Assembly: GCA_009739215.1 (NCBI GenBank)
Contig: VSJF01000003.1
Coordinates: forward strand, 682,001 to 746,000
DNA from: Floccularia luteovirens
Taxonomy: Eukaryota > Basidiomycota > Agaricomycetes > Agaricales > Squamanitaceae
DNA length: 64,000 nucleotides
Direction of reading: 5' to 3'
The notes under the pieces are model-generated. The model was not told where the DNA came from, did no database searches, and worked only from the letters and a program-made list of their open reading frames with translations. Shown one piece after another: positions 12,249 through 23,506 of the stretch. The position numbers were made by a program, and so were the translations under genes. Position 1 is the first letter of the stretch; each line of letters begins with the position of its first letter.

Positions 12249-15200
12249 TTACAACAAGACAGACATTTCTGCTGTTACACTTCGGATGCGATCTTCTGGG
12301 AATGAAGTTGGTAGAGCACGGATACGTTGCAAAATTTCACCATTCTGGCTTGCACCCAGTTTATTTCCGGTTGATGCAGCGTATACCTGTATTCAGTGAG
12401 TGGTTTTTACATGGAAATGGAATGAAGCAACACACGAGATTCCCGAGGCCAACTAGAGCACGATAAACTGCCTCGGAATCAAGGGTCTCCGATTCCAGTA
12501 CCTGGATGGCGCTTAGCGACGTGATATAACAAGTGAATGGTTCATACCCGAAGGAATAGCCTTATTAGTATATCTTTGAGAGATGCATCAAGTGGCACGC
12601 CAACCGGGACGCATGACATACTATGACGACGTCAGCAATTCATTAATCAGTTTTGACAGCCATACTTACTTAAATAATACAGTTGCAAGGGCAACTCGCT
12701 GCATCTTGTTGAGTGAGGAATATAGGACCTGGCTCAATGCCCCCAGAATCTAGTTTAACGGCAAGAATGTAATTTTAGCGCAAGACTTTTGAGCACGGCC
12801 ACAGCTTACTTGTCCGGTCAACGGTCCATTTATCCGAGCTCCTTCCTGGAACATATTTGCTAGCGTGCGTAGGAGAAGCAAAACATTAGTTTCCCTTGGT
12901 TTGGGCAGTGGAACCGTCCAGGGTGCAGTCCATTCTGTTGCTTTGAACATTGCTTCGACAAATTTCTCCTTCAATCCTGCAGATTCGAATGCAGCAGGAG
13001 CATATCCAATCAATAAGCGACTCAGATCAATGACTAGTAAATCATATCAAAATAATGCAAATGAAGTGTTAAGATGACAATACTTGGGAAGCGTTGAGAA
13101 GGTGGCCAGCGCTCGAGAATTTGCAATACGGCTTCAACGTGAGTTGACGCTAAAGGGCTAGAGGGAGGTCTAGGGGGTGATCCAGTAACATGTGTAAGAT
13201 AAGAGAATATCTCTTCCACGGCATTATATTCCTCTGGAAACATAACTAGCGAAGATGTCGGCTATCAGAACTATCAGAAAATAGTGGATGTCATGCGAAA
13301 AAAGTTCCTACCATCTCACTCTTGAGAACATCATCAAATTGGTGTAATTTGCTTTGCATAGCAGGGATATTGGCCTGCTTGAAACTAACAGGCTTTCCCT
13401 ATCACGTCATCAGTCAAAAAAAAGGCGCCAATCCAACTAAACCTCACAACTGGTAGAATTTTCGTTGCCGCAGATGATTTAGGTGGTTGAGCAGGGGGTT
13501 GGGCAGCACCAGAGTATCTCGAAGCACCCGTAAATGGATCCATGTATTCAGAAGATGGGGTTGCAGAGGAGTTGCTTTGCGGTGTAGCAGTGTAACGAGA
13601 TGCTCCTGTGAACGGGTCGACATACGAAGAAGCTGTGGCACTCGGTTGTGAGGATGGAGTGCTTCGGTATCTCGAGGCACCTGTAAAAGGTTAATGACAG
13701 GTAACTTATGTAGTAAGGAAAGCGTACCTGTGAATGGATCTACATAATCATCTCCGCCTGAACCGAGACTTACGCCCGAGGTATTCTTCTCAATGAACCG
13801 AACGACCTCGTCGAGGTAAGTAAGAGGTAAGTCATTCGACTCCAAGAAGCGCTGAGCAGCACTGTAAGGGTTTTCTGCAAACCATGTTAATAAGTATACT
13901 TAAAGAATATTCGGGTTTTTTATAATACCTGCAGCGTTGTAAGGTAATTTGAGAGGAGGTACTCCATCCTGGATGTCGACATCAAAAACGTAATCATATT
14001 CTTTTCCTTGATACAACTGTTTTCGGCTTTGTCCCACAGCGTCTACCACATCCCCAATTTTTTGCCATTGCGAGCTGACACTATCCCACTAGTTGTTATA
14101 AGCAATCTAGTCCGTGCTTGGAGTGGAAAGCTAACGCACTTGATGGGCTTCTACATTTTCGCCATTCTTAACCATTTTAACTTCACCAGACTTCTTCCCT
14201 TTGAAACAATTAAAAAATTTTACGAGCTAGTTTAATTTGCGTACCTGGTACTGTCAACGCCTCCAAACCTGGTAGGTCACTTTTCTTTACATCTCCCACT
14301 TGCTGAGCAGGAAGAGCTTGGCTAGCAACGTGGGCTTCGTAGTCCTTTAGTTCAGCCTCAGATGCCCATCGTTCCTCTGCAGCGCTGAACACACGGACAA
14401 CCCCATCGCTAGAGCCACTGACGATGTCTCCGTTTGGCATCGTAGAGACAGCCCATACAGAAATCGCTGGGTGAACCAATATTTGGGAGCACTCCCCGTC
14501 TAGCATGAACATCGGTTTGGTGATATGTTCGAGACCGTCATACAGAAACTCACCTCTCCAGATACGAACGCTACGATCTTCACCTGCAGAAACTATATCT
14601 CCAGTTGGTAGAACTGACAGGCTGTATACAAATGATGTGTGTCCAGATAAGGTGTACACCAAGTCGCCGCCTAACGTCCAAATGCGAATCTCGCTATTTA
14701 AACAAGAGTTCGCAAAACACACATATTACAGCATGCAATTGATATACCTGTCATTAGCACACGATGCAAAGCCGATATCGGGAACAATTGCTAGTCCCCT
14801 AACAGCATCTTGGTGCCCAGAAAATGTGTTCATCAGTTTATGATGTGTCCACAGTTTGATAGTCTTGTCTGCAGATCCTAAATATTGAAATAACCTCAGC
14901 GGAAGTTTGTAATATTCGGTGAGGAGCAGTACCTGTCAAAAAGTTATCTTCGTCAAGAGCCAACACGGCCCATACAGACTGCTGGTGTCCTTTTAGATCG
15001 AAAGCCAGAGTAAAGTTTTTCCACACTTTAGCAGTCCTAGGAACGCAAAGAAAGAGAGCTCGGTCAACAGATATTACAAGGTGATCATCGGGTACTTACT
15101 TGTCCCAAGATCCAGATATGATAGTCCCGCCTAGGCTAACATTCAGAGCACACACATTCTCAGTATGTCCAATAAGCGAAAAATCCGGGTTTTCTTTGGG

Positions 15201-15599
15201 AGACTGAAGGGAAAACACGTTGATCACCGTGTCTTGTCCCCCAGTGACAGCATATCCTTCATATATCTCAACGATCGTCGGGACATGGAAAACTCGCTAC
15301 AGCCCCATACCTTTCGGCGCATCTGGGGTAGGAGATATGTAAGATACGGAATTGACATAACGTGCTCCAGCCCGAAGAATGGCCTCAGCCTCAAATGCTG
15401 AATTAGATGTCCCTCGTTGCCAGGAGATCGCTGTGGTATCACGCGAAGCTGATAGGATGAGCTCGTTGTTTGGAGAGCTAAGTGCGCGGACCTGAAATCA
15501 CACAGATCAATAAATGAGGATATCAGATATGACATTGCGAAACAAGAAACAAACATCAGAGGTATGTCCTTTCAATGTTGCGGACAATTTATAAGGCAT
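12249..15599 (-). CDS. DOA1: Ubiquitin-binding WD40 protein Doa1/Ufd3/PLAA
   Basis: This is a Cdc48/p97 cofactor that controls ubiquitin levels and sorting. The start is the ATG at 15597-15599. The first exon (15555-15599) encodes [15 protein letters not shown], the classic Doa1 opening, and joins to [11 protein letters not shown] at 15491. WD40 repeats fill about 15490-14290 (for example [20 protein letters not shown] and [13 protein letters not shown]). The PFU ubiquitin-binding domain follows, with [21 protein letters not shown] and [20 protein letters not shown]. Then come repeats around YVDPFTG, and the PUL domain ends with [15 protein letters not shown] and [12 protein letters not shown]. 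The stop TAA is at 12249-12251. The VDPFTG-rich linker (YxxPFTG repeated three times) is typical of fungal homologues. Confidence 0.92.
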
Positions 15600-16109
15600 T
15601 CTTAGCTTATGACTGAGATCCAGAGATGGATAGAAGGAAGGAATGCAGCAAATTATAAATACAACAAATTCGGATGACCACAAGAACCGGAGTTGGAAAC
15701 CTGATTCTGTTGGCCAGTTGTTTTCTAATTCCTCCGTAATTTCACCAATTCAAACAGGCTAGACAAGATCATAGATTGTTCATCTTATGTAAAGTGATTC
15801 GCTAATATATAGTAACAAAACTGAACCATCAAGTATGTGCACCGCACTAACGAACACCACTGTTGTGATAAGCAAGCAACAGTCGGGAGATACGGCGGTG
15901 TAGTCTATGCCTTGCACCATTATTTCATCTCCTGCGAGGTCCCCATGACGCGTTTCAACATTCATGCAAAGGTTCGTGATGAAAGATAAGGACATGGGGG
16001 GATGCTGAAATAAAATTTTGAACGGCAGGTTTAGATGTTCACTTTAGGGCAGGTTCCTGACTAGCAATAATGTACACGTAAAATTTGTCAACTTCCACTT
16101 CATTCTAAT
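15600..16109. other. Intergenic region between the Doa1 and Hop1 genes
   Basis: About 500 bases between the Doa1 start codon and the Hop1 stop codon. One 71-residue open frame (15780-15995, minus) has no recognisable motif or splice context. No gene is called. Confidence 0.45.
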
Positions 16110-19100
16110 TTACTCCGCCAGGTCTACGCCAGTAGTCACTGAAATCTTGACTTTCTTTCTTGGCTGTAAGACAATGTTGTGCATGACTGCAGCCCTTTTC
16201 AATACGTTAGTATACGTTCCTGCTGCTTGAGTCTCATCTTGAGTTTGGGTTTGTTGTTGGGGTGATATGATGGAGGGTCGTATCTGAATATCAGACGTTG
16301 GGGCCAAAGTTCCAGCGTGCGATGTACGGCCAATTTTGTTACCGGATTTCTGGAGTAGGAACAATGTAAGCCCCGAATCCCACTAAAATAATAGACAAAC
16401 TATTTCTGCTAGCCCAAGCATACGGTTTTCAACCGATTGATCAGGGTTAAAGTAATCAGAATATGCAGCTGTAGACTTTGATGATTTATTGAAAACATAA
16501 CAAGTTTTTCCTGCGTTTTTTCGTAGTTTTGCTTTTCTGCCTTTGGTTTGTGTCTTGCCTTTCATACGAGTTTTTACTTCCGTAAAACCGATATCGTTTG
16601 TGGTGCTGCTTTTCTCGAAAATAAAATCTGCCATTTTTGCAAATAGTACATAAGTGATAGTGTTGAGATTTGAGGAATTGGAAAAAAAAAACCCTCTGCT
16701 TCAAGTCTCTGTATCAAACGCCGCGCGAGATTATTGTCACAATCTAAAGAGAGAATATTGGTGTTTGGTCAAACTAATTGGACCTTATAATGAAATCACC
16801 GAAATGTTTCGCAAACCCTACAGCTGTCTCGAATTTTGTCGTTTCCGCGATCTTGATAGCTCTCCTGTGTGTAAAGTTATTAATTTTAGCTTGCGAGATG
16901 TCATGAACATTTTCTATATTACCTAAAAACCGCAAGGTCTTTGAACTTTGCCAGAAATTTGGCGAATAATTCGCCCTTGATGAGCTCCCAAGACAAGTCA
17001 GCTCTGACGCGGCAATCGAAGCAGATGAACGACGATGGCATGCGCTTATCACGGGTGGAATGATATCTAAGATTCATTAGTAGTAATTAATGAATGGAAT
17101 TCATGAATGCTACCCCATGCACCTAACGAATGTAACATGTCAGAAAGAAGCCAGAATATAAGTACATCTCACCTACCATACGTGATACCATCTTCCACAA
17201 CCACCATCACAAAAACATAGTTCATCCTCAACCTGTACAGCCATTATACTCTCTACCAAGATCGAAATATGGGTACACACGTACCGTCACACCACATTCG
17301 CAATCGAGGCCTTTGTCTTTGGTGTCGGCGCTTTCAACTTTGCTCTCCGCATGCTGGGAGGTCATTATTTCATCTGATTCGATACTTTCTGGGACTGTAT
17401 CATTAGATTGTACAGACTCAATCGAGTCGAATTGCGTCTCTGGATCTTTGTCAACAAATTTGGCAGGAACGTCGTTTGTCATCTTTTCGAAAGTTTCGGT
17501 GCTCAGGTCACCTTGAGACTCAGGTTCTCTAGAGCTTAGGTTATTAAATGCTGTTCTCAGTAGTGTCACGGATTCCAGATCCAGTGAAGTATGGGTACTT
17601 ATTCCTTGTACCTCTTCATGACTAGATAGGAGCTGAGTTTGCTCTATGTCCCCGTTACCAGGGATTTGCTTTACTTTATCAAACTTCCAGTTCCGTGTTA
17701 GAATCATGTTGGAATTCGTGGCAGGATTGCTCACCAACTCTCCCAATCGTGTGGGTCTGTCCTCAGCGGCTCCGCTAAATTGTACTTCCCCCCCGGTGCC
17801 GGACACGATTGATTCAACAAACCCATCTAGGTTTCTCATACCTATGGGCTTGATTGTCAAATTTGTGCCAATGCTTTGGATCCCAGCATTCCCATCCCGA
17901 GTATACTCAGGATCAATATCTCCTTCAGCGTCTTCATCACCAAGTTCTACATTGTCTTCCGCTGACCACACAAGGTTTCTACATTCTGCGTCCTTCTTTT
18001 GGACCTCAGCTTCTTTCAAGCGGGCCCTAGCTTGTTCAATCGGAGTTAATGAAGGTAGTACGGCTGGACGATGAGTGGTTCCCGTGAATGTGGCATTTTC
18101 ATTGTCAGTAGATGATGGGAGGTAAGTTGCGATGGAAGTAACAGCGAGGTTGACTCTGCCATTGAATTGAAGAATCACACGGGAGAGGGATTTACAAAGT
18201 TTTTGAGGCTTACGAGTGATGTCCCGTTTCTAACTTTCCTATATTCCATCGGTCAGGAACTTCATCCAGGTCATGAGTCATAAAGAACCATTTGTCTTTC
18301 TCGACGTCTCCCTCCTGGAAGTGCGGGGGTTCATAATCAGATGGCGTTTCCTCTGTATAGAAAACTTTAAATGTAGCATATCGTCGTTCTTTTAGAAGGA
18401 ATCAGTGAATCGCTAACCGCATAGAAACAATAGTCTGCTCACTAGGTAACTCATCCATTTGAGTTGTGGCATGTATTAGCGTTTTTAGCAATGTCTGAAA
18501 ATGTTCAGCATTTATCACTTAGAGCTCAGAGAGTATTTACTTTGACGCTCCTTTTCACTTCTTTGAGAGTAGGCGCTCTCCCGTTACGCGTGGCTTCGGC
18601 CACAGGGTCTTGACGGGATCCAATACCCTCCGTAAGGGACATGTTCTGTAGTCCGTCCCCAAGGCTGAGAATAGGGATAGCAGTTTTGGTGACCGGATCA
18701 ACATGATACTACAAGAAAGATGAGAAATACTCATTAGATCCACTCTCTACGCTGCGCGGAGTCCATTTACCTGGAAGTTGAATGTATATGCCTCAACGAT
18801 ACTAGATGTGATAATGATAAGGAACCAATTCTTCTGCGCACAGAGGTTGCTTACTTGTTTGGTTCTTTACCGTCCTGTTTGGGCTCAGAATTGCATTGCA
18901 AGGAGAATAAAATCAACAGACGTACAAGATAGACTGCGAAGATGAAGCTGCGCAAATATCGTTTCTGGAGGGCATCGAATATGCCATATTCCTGATCAAG
19001 ACATTATTAGTTAGGTAAAGATTTAGGAAGCACGCGCATATACTAGGTAATTCAAGATTCTATCAGCTTCGTCTGTGTGTCCTCGTGTCATAGTCTGCTC

Positions 19101-19480
19101 AAGAGTTAACGAGAGCTTATCTGTATGCTAAAAGAAATAGGACTACCATGACTTTAAAGCCATTGACCTGTCCCCGTATGCTGTTTTCATGCGATGAAAA
19201 ACTTGCATCCGGGAATGATTCATCCGACGTCGTAAAATGACCTATTTGAAAGTTATATCGGCATTCGAGAAGAATGAAATCTGCCCCAACTTTCTGTGAA
19301 ATTATCTTCTGGTAATAAGTTCCTAAATATCAAGTCAGATTATACCTGTAAATACTTTGATAGCACGCACCTTAAAAAAGTTATGCACCCCAGCCCAGCC
19401 TTAAGTAGGGTTTGGACTGCAGCAAGACTTTGTACAGAGGTTACCACTTGGGTTGCCGTTCGAGACTGTTGAGCTTGCAT
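16110..19480 (-). CDS. HOP1: Meiotic axis protein Hop1 (HORMA + PHD + winged-helix-like)
   Basis: Hop1/HORMAD organises the meiotic chromosome axis and promotes inter-homologue recombination. The start is the ATG at 19478-19480 (MQAQQSRTATQVV), leading into the HORMA domain: AAVQTLLKAGLGCITFF, NLLPEDNFTES, RYLRSFIFAVYLD, IVEAYTFNFQVNG and RRRYATFKVFYTEETPSDYEPP. A long acidic, serine-rich linker spans 17280-18100. A PHD finger follows across three short exons: DCECGVT, VEDELCFCDGGCGRWYHVW and CMGYHSTRDKRM, then FICFDCRVRADLSWELI. Next comes a winged-helix-like segment (FRRAIKIAETTKF, then NNLARRLIQRLEAE). A basic tail at 16383-16620 and a final exon end in RKKVKISVTTGVDLAE. This PHD plus winged-helix unit resembles the chromatin-binding region described for budding-yeast Hop1. 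The last intron (about 16365-16430) is unresolved: the most obvious donor does not keep frame. Confidence 0.88.
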
Positions 19481-20015
19481 TATAATAGCTTGATTCCTGT
19501 TAATTTGTCCTAGCCACAAAGAACATAAGTTAAATATATGTTAACCAGTAAGCTCTGCGTTTTTGCATTTGCGCGATTGGTCACCTGATCGCAGATGATC
19601 GCTGACTATGGGCATTGTCAATGTTAATTAAAATTAACTACCCAAACTATGTGCATGGCGTAATTTAATGAGTTCTGCGGAAAAAAACCTTATAATAATC
19701 CCAACTTTTCAATCTCAATTGTAAAAGTTCGTGGCCAGTAATTGAGTAAATGCGCAATTTTGCAACCACTTACATGCTAGTTACGGCAGATGTCTAGAGT
19801 TTGATTTTGGTCGAGGTAACCTGCAACGCGTCGAATTCACTCGAGCTTGAAGTCTGTCTTGTATTAAATAATATTTTTGTTTCATTACACTTGATGGAAG
19901 GCAAGAATGATTGTAATAAATTAGGAACTAGATATGCATTTAAGGAACTTGAAACTTATAAGACTGACGCATGGGAACGTACCTTTAGAGACTGAATACT
20001 CAATTATGACTTATA
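19481..20015. other. Intergenic region upstream of Hop1
   Basis: About 530 AT-rich bases lie between the Hop1 start and the Trs23 stop. A 64-residue frame on the plus strand (19801-19995) has no recognisable motif. The region presumably includes the Hop1 promoter. Confidence 0.4.
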
Positions 20016-20596
20016 TCATGCCCCCGTACCAATTATTGTGTTGATGTGCAAGTCAAACCCCTCGCTTCGTATAGGCATTTCTGGGGTATGGAATGGGTTT
20101 TTCATCACGGCATCTGCATAGGCTTCATATACTTTTTGAAGTATGATATCTGCAGTTGTGTCGTTGAGAGATGTCAGGAGCACAAATTTCGTTCCTTCAA
20201 AACACTGTCAGATGGACGCGATGGATGCAAGCGATCAAAGAAACAGACCAGTCACAGTCAATGAAACTGACATCTTGAAACTCTCTGCTTCAATCACTTG
20301 GACTCCGGAGCTGGATCCATTAGGTGATAGACGACTTGTTATAGCATGAATTCCGTGTAGAGTTCCAGCAAGGACAAGATATTCATTCGAAGAAAGCTGG
20401 GCAAGACCATCTTCAGAGGGTGAGATCTTGAGAGACCATCACCAAAGCAACATCAATAAAATTCAAAAACCTGCAAAGTTCCTCTGATAAACTAGGCCTC
20501 CAGCTTTATTTATCACCTATAATGCTTGCTTGTAAGTAGATAATTGGAAATAGTTCTTATGTAGTTTATACCCACCCAGAGTCCGAAGATCGTCAT
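20016..20596 (-). CDS. TRS23: TRAPP complex subunit Trs23/TRAPPC4
   Basis: This is a core longin-fold subunit of the TRAPP tethering complex, the GEF for Ypt1/Rab1 at ER-Golgi membranes. The start is the ATG at 20594-20596 (MTIFGLW). It is spliced to VINKAGGLVYQRNFA, then DGLAQLSSNEYLVLAGTLHG and IHAITSRLSP. The C-terminal half has the family signature GTKFVLLTS, YEAYADAVMKNPFHTPEMPI and SEGFDLHI, ending at the TGA at 20016-20018. Three introns can be placed in frame, the last being the 51 bases starting gtgact and ending at the acceptor before CFEGTKF. The length of about 140 residues matches the family. The gene is divergent from the glutaminyl-cyclase-like gene. Confidence 0.9.
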
Positions 20597-20743
20597 TTCA
20601 TGTGGCTGAGATGTATACGTGGCGAACAACCAATCGAAATTGACGGATTGAATGGACCTTATATATATACGTTTTTGTCAACTTCGAAACAAATTATCGA
20701 GTCGCGTTAGTTCTCTCTCTGACTGTGCATAGTCTCGCCAGCT

Positions 20744-22176
20744 ATGTTCATACACCAGGCGTTCCTCTTCTACCTCTTCACTTGGCTATGCTTTCTGCCA
20801 CTTTCTCTGCAGATTGCAAAACTTGGCAAACGCGACCTTCCTAAATTAACGTCTGAAGAGATATCCGTGCTGGTGAAAATAACCGACCCTCTGAAAAACA
20901 TGGATCCTTCCAACCCATCTTCACACTTATCTAAGATCCTCATACCTCGACCTTGTAAGCCTGCTTTATAATGACTGCAAGTTGGGAGTTGCTCATAACA
21001 TTGGTCCAGCTGACACCGGAAATAATACCCTTGTTCGGAATTATATTACCTCTACTCTCAAAGCCTTGAAATGGCATGTTGAAGAAGACACCTTCACAGA
21101 CCAAACTCCTCTAGGTCCGAGAATGTTCACTAATATCATTGCCACCAAAAATCCCTCGGCCCTGAGGCGTGTGGTGCTCTCTGCGCATTATGACAGCAAA
21201 CATTTTCCTACATACCCTCAAAACCAGGCAAGTGGACTCTATGCTCCTCCAGCTCTGTGTTGATGGAAACTCTTTAGTTTGTCGGAGCCACAGACTCAGC
21301 TGCCCCATGTGCAATGCTACTCGACCTCGCGGAAGCCTTGAACCATTTACTGGAAAAGCAGCAGGAAAGAGTAGAGAACAATGAAGAAGAAGATGAGGAT
21401 GTGGCAGATATGACCTTGCAGCTCGTATTCTTTGATGGCGAGGAAGCTTTTGTAGATTGGACGGATACAGACTCGATCTACGGAGCAAGGTCGGTCATGA
21501 CGATATCTTTTGTATCATAAGTTCAACGTTCGTTCAGGTATCTTGCCTCAAAATGGGCCTCTTCATTTGTTCTACCTCACACCAAGCGACGCTTACTGGA
21601 TTATGCAACAACAGAGATTTCAACCATAGAACATTTGATTCTACTCGATCTATTGGGGGCTCCAAACCCCAAAATTAGGTCCTATTTTGCTGATACCGCT
21701 TGGTTATTTAACGCTATGAGATCGGCAGAAAAGAGGCTGGGTGAAAGCAATGCATTTGCTTATGGAAATGAACAAGAAATGGCAGCCGGGAAGTGGACCA
21801 GCTTTTTCAGGCCAATTCAAAATGTTGGAGGGATGACTTTCGGCTACATCGGTGACGACCATATCCCATTCTTGCGTAAAGGTGTCAGCGTTCTTCATAT
21901 CATAACAGAACCGTTCCCTCGTGTGTGGCATACGTTGAAAGTAAGTCCATTGTCCCTCGGGTAATGATGAAATCTTAGTGATCATAGGACGATGCGTCTG
22001 CATTACACCTTCCAACAATGCGCAGATGGAATCTCATCCTTAGAGTTTTTATGTCAGAATATCTCCACCTCCACCCTCAAGATGCTAAGCAGCGTTCTGA
22101 TGACACTGATTATGGAAGGTCAGAATCAGATTTGGTATGTGGTATTATAACTCCCAGTACCATTTCACTAGACTGA
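20744..22176 (+). CDS. Glutaminyl-peptide cyclotransferase-like M28 metalloenzyme
   Basis: This is a secreted or ER-luminal zinc enzyme of the M28 fold. Glutaminyl cyclases convert N-terminal Gln to pyroglutamate. Residues 1-22 form a signal peptide or anchor ([19 protein letters not shown]). The family motifs are in order: [26 protein letters not shown] (H and D metal ligands), [21 protein letters not shown] (bridging D), [10 protein letters not shown] (E ligand and base), [17 protein letters not shown], and [21 protein letters not shown] (final H). Introns keep frame. One at 21228-21277 has a GC donor (gcaagt) after YPQNQ, which restores the conserved FVGATD. The stop at about 22176 assumes no further splice after the C-terminal ESDL. 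A long acidic insert ([13 protein letters not shown]) precedes the FFDGEEAF strand. Confidence 0.88.
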
Positions 22177-22323
22177 TCAGGCACACTTATTTTAACCTAA
22201 GTAGGGATGACATATATCTGACACTATTCACTGTATTTTTAATAATATTTGGAACAACACGGATCAAATATTAGGACAAACAGAACTTGACGGCCTTAAA
22301 CTTGAAGGAGGTTTTTGTAATAT

Positions 22324-23275
22324 TTAATAAGCGAAGATGCATCTGTAGCGTTCTTTGTCGGGTAAATACACGGCGAGCCATAAGAGATTCAAAGAAACCT
22401 TCTCCGCTTGTCGAGATTGTTCGACCTTCAATCTTGCGTCTTTTAAAAACTGTTCCAGGGCACTTTGGCGTCGAAGAGCTGTAGATTGAACTAGAGAAAA
22501 CTAGTAAACTTGGGTCACAGAACCAAAAGTGTAATTATCACCATAGGGCAAAAGCCCCAATGATCAATAAATTGGATTTCAAATAAAAGAGCTTACTCCA
22601 ATCCTTCATAGCGTCCACATTGTTATGTCTATGCATCTCAAGATCAGTCAGCGTCGTATGATAAATCTCTAGAAGGTGATTCATCGATTGCTAAGAAATT
22701 GAGGTTCAAGATGTGGAAGATATGAAGAGAATTATTGAAACACTTGTTGAATGTTATGTAACGTTTTGTAATCCTTGAAGTGCTGGTTGTAAGTGAGTTC
22801 CTCCGATTTCAATAGTCGTATTCTATCTTGAGCATCCTCACTAACAAAGAGTTATCCTTGCAACCAAACATTGGGTGCATACAGAGTGCTTACAGATGGG
22901 CCAAGCCTTCTTTTGCTATCTCTTGACTAGTCAATCTAGCATTTGTAAATATCGCCTTTTTCTCTGCTTGAAACGCAGAGGAACGTGCAACAGCTTCTTT
23001 TAGTTGTTTCTCTAAAGATATTTCAGATAAGTCGTCAGTTTCAAATTGCAAAGCACTTACTTAATTGCTCTTGTAGGATCTGGTACGCTGGGCTACGAAC
23101 AGTTTAATGATCAATGAACCCCAGCAAACAGCAAAGATGACTACTCCTCTTCCGTTTCATCACTGACACTAGTCGCGTGAGTGTCTAATTTAGTCGAGAC
23201 TGGTGCCGTTTTTGCTTTCTTCGACGACTTTGCTGGTCCAGTGTTAGATATATGCGGATTCTGAGGATTAGAAGA
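22324..23275 (-). CDS. Coiled-coil protein of unknown function
   Basis: I do not recognise this gene. Spliced fragments on the minus strand are consistent with one coding region. A Lys/Ala/Thr-rich start (SNTGPAKSSKKAKTAPVST) runs into an acidic patch (DETEEED) and PAYQILQEQLA. Then come three heptad-rich segments: EKQLKEAVARSSAFQAEKKA with IFTNARLTSQEIAKEGLAHL, then EDAQDRIRLLKSEELTYNQHF, and a C-terminal stretch RRQSALEQFLKDARLKVEQS. The stop is likely at 22324-22326, but a splice after QAEK could change the end. I could not fix the start codon: the ATG after a TATA-like element (about 23320) runs into a stop unless an intron is removed, and the obvious one would be only 33 bases. It is divergent from STT4 and convergent with the cyclase-like gene. 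Confidence 0.5.
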
Positions 23276-23413
23276 AAAAATCTAAGATGTTACCCATAAT
23301 TATATGCGTCAGAAGTACTTTATATAAGTTAGTATTACGAAGACTAGAGTTATTAGGCGGAAGACAAACGAAGATAAAAAAAGTGCAATTATCACATACT
23401 TCCTTGTGTGGCG

Positions 23414-23421
23414 TGACGTCA
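23414..23421. promoter_or_regulatory. CRE site TGACGTCA in the STT4 promoter
   Basis: A perfect palindromic CRE sits 86 bases upstream of the STT4 start codon, inside the divergent promoter shared with the coiled-coil gene. CRE sites are bound by ATF/CREB-type bZIP factors in fungi; binding here is inferred. Confidence 0.45.
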
Positions 23422-23506
23422 CTGCCATGTGATACCCGAACTCTGTTACGCATAAAAATTGAACTAATATATATAATTATTTGTTTCCCATCTAACGTCT
23501 GTGATA

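Noticed and set aside
15780..15995. 71-residue frame on the minus strand between Doa1 and Hop1
   Set aside because: No motif, no splice partners and biased composition; treated as noise.
16383..16634. Separate small basic gene starting MADFIFEK
   Set aside because: An intron acceptor lies directly before ATTTTATTTTC, and the frame continues the Hop1 winged-helix exon; it is better explained as an internal Hop1 exon.
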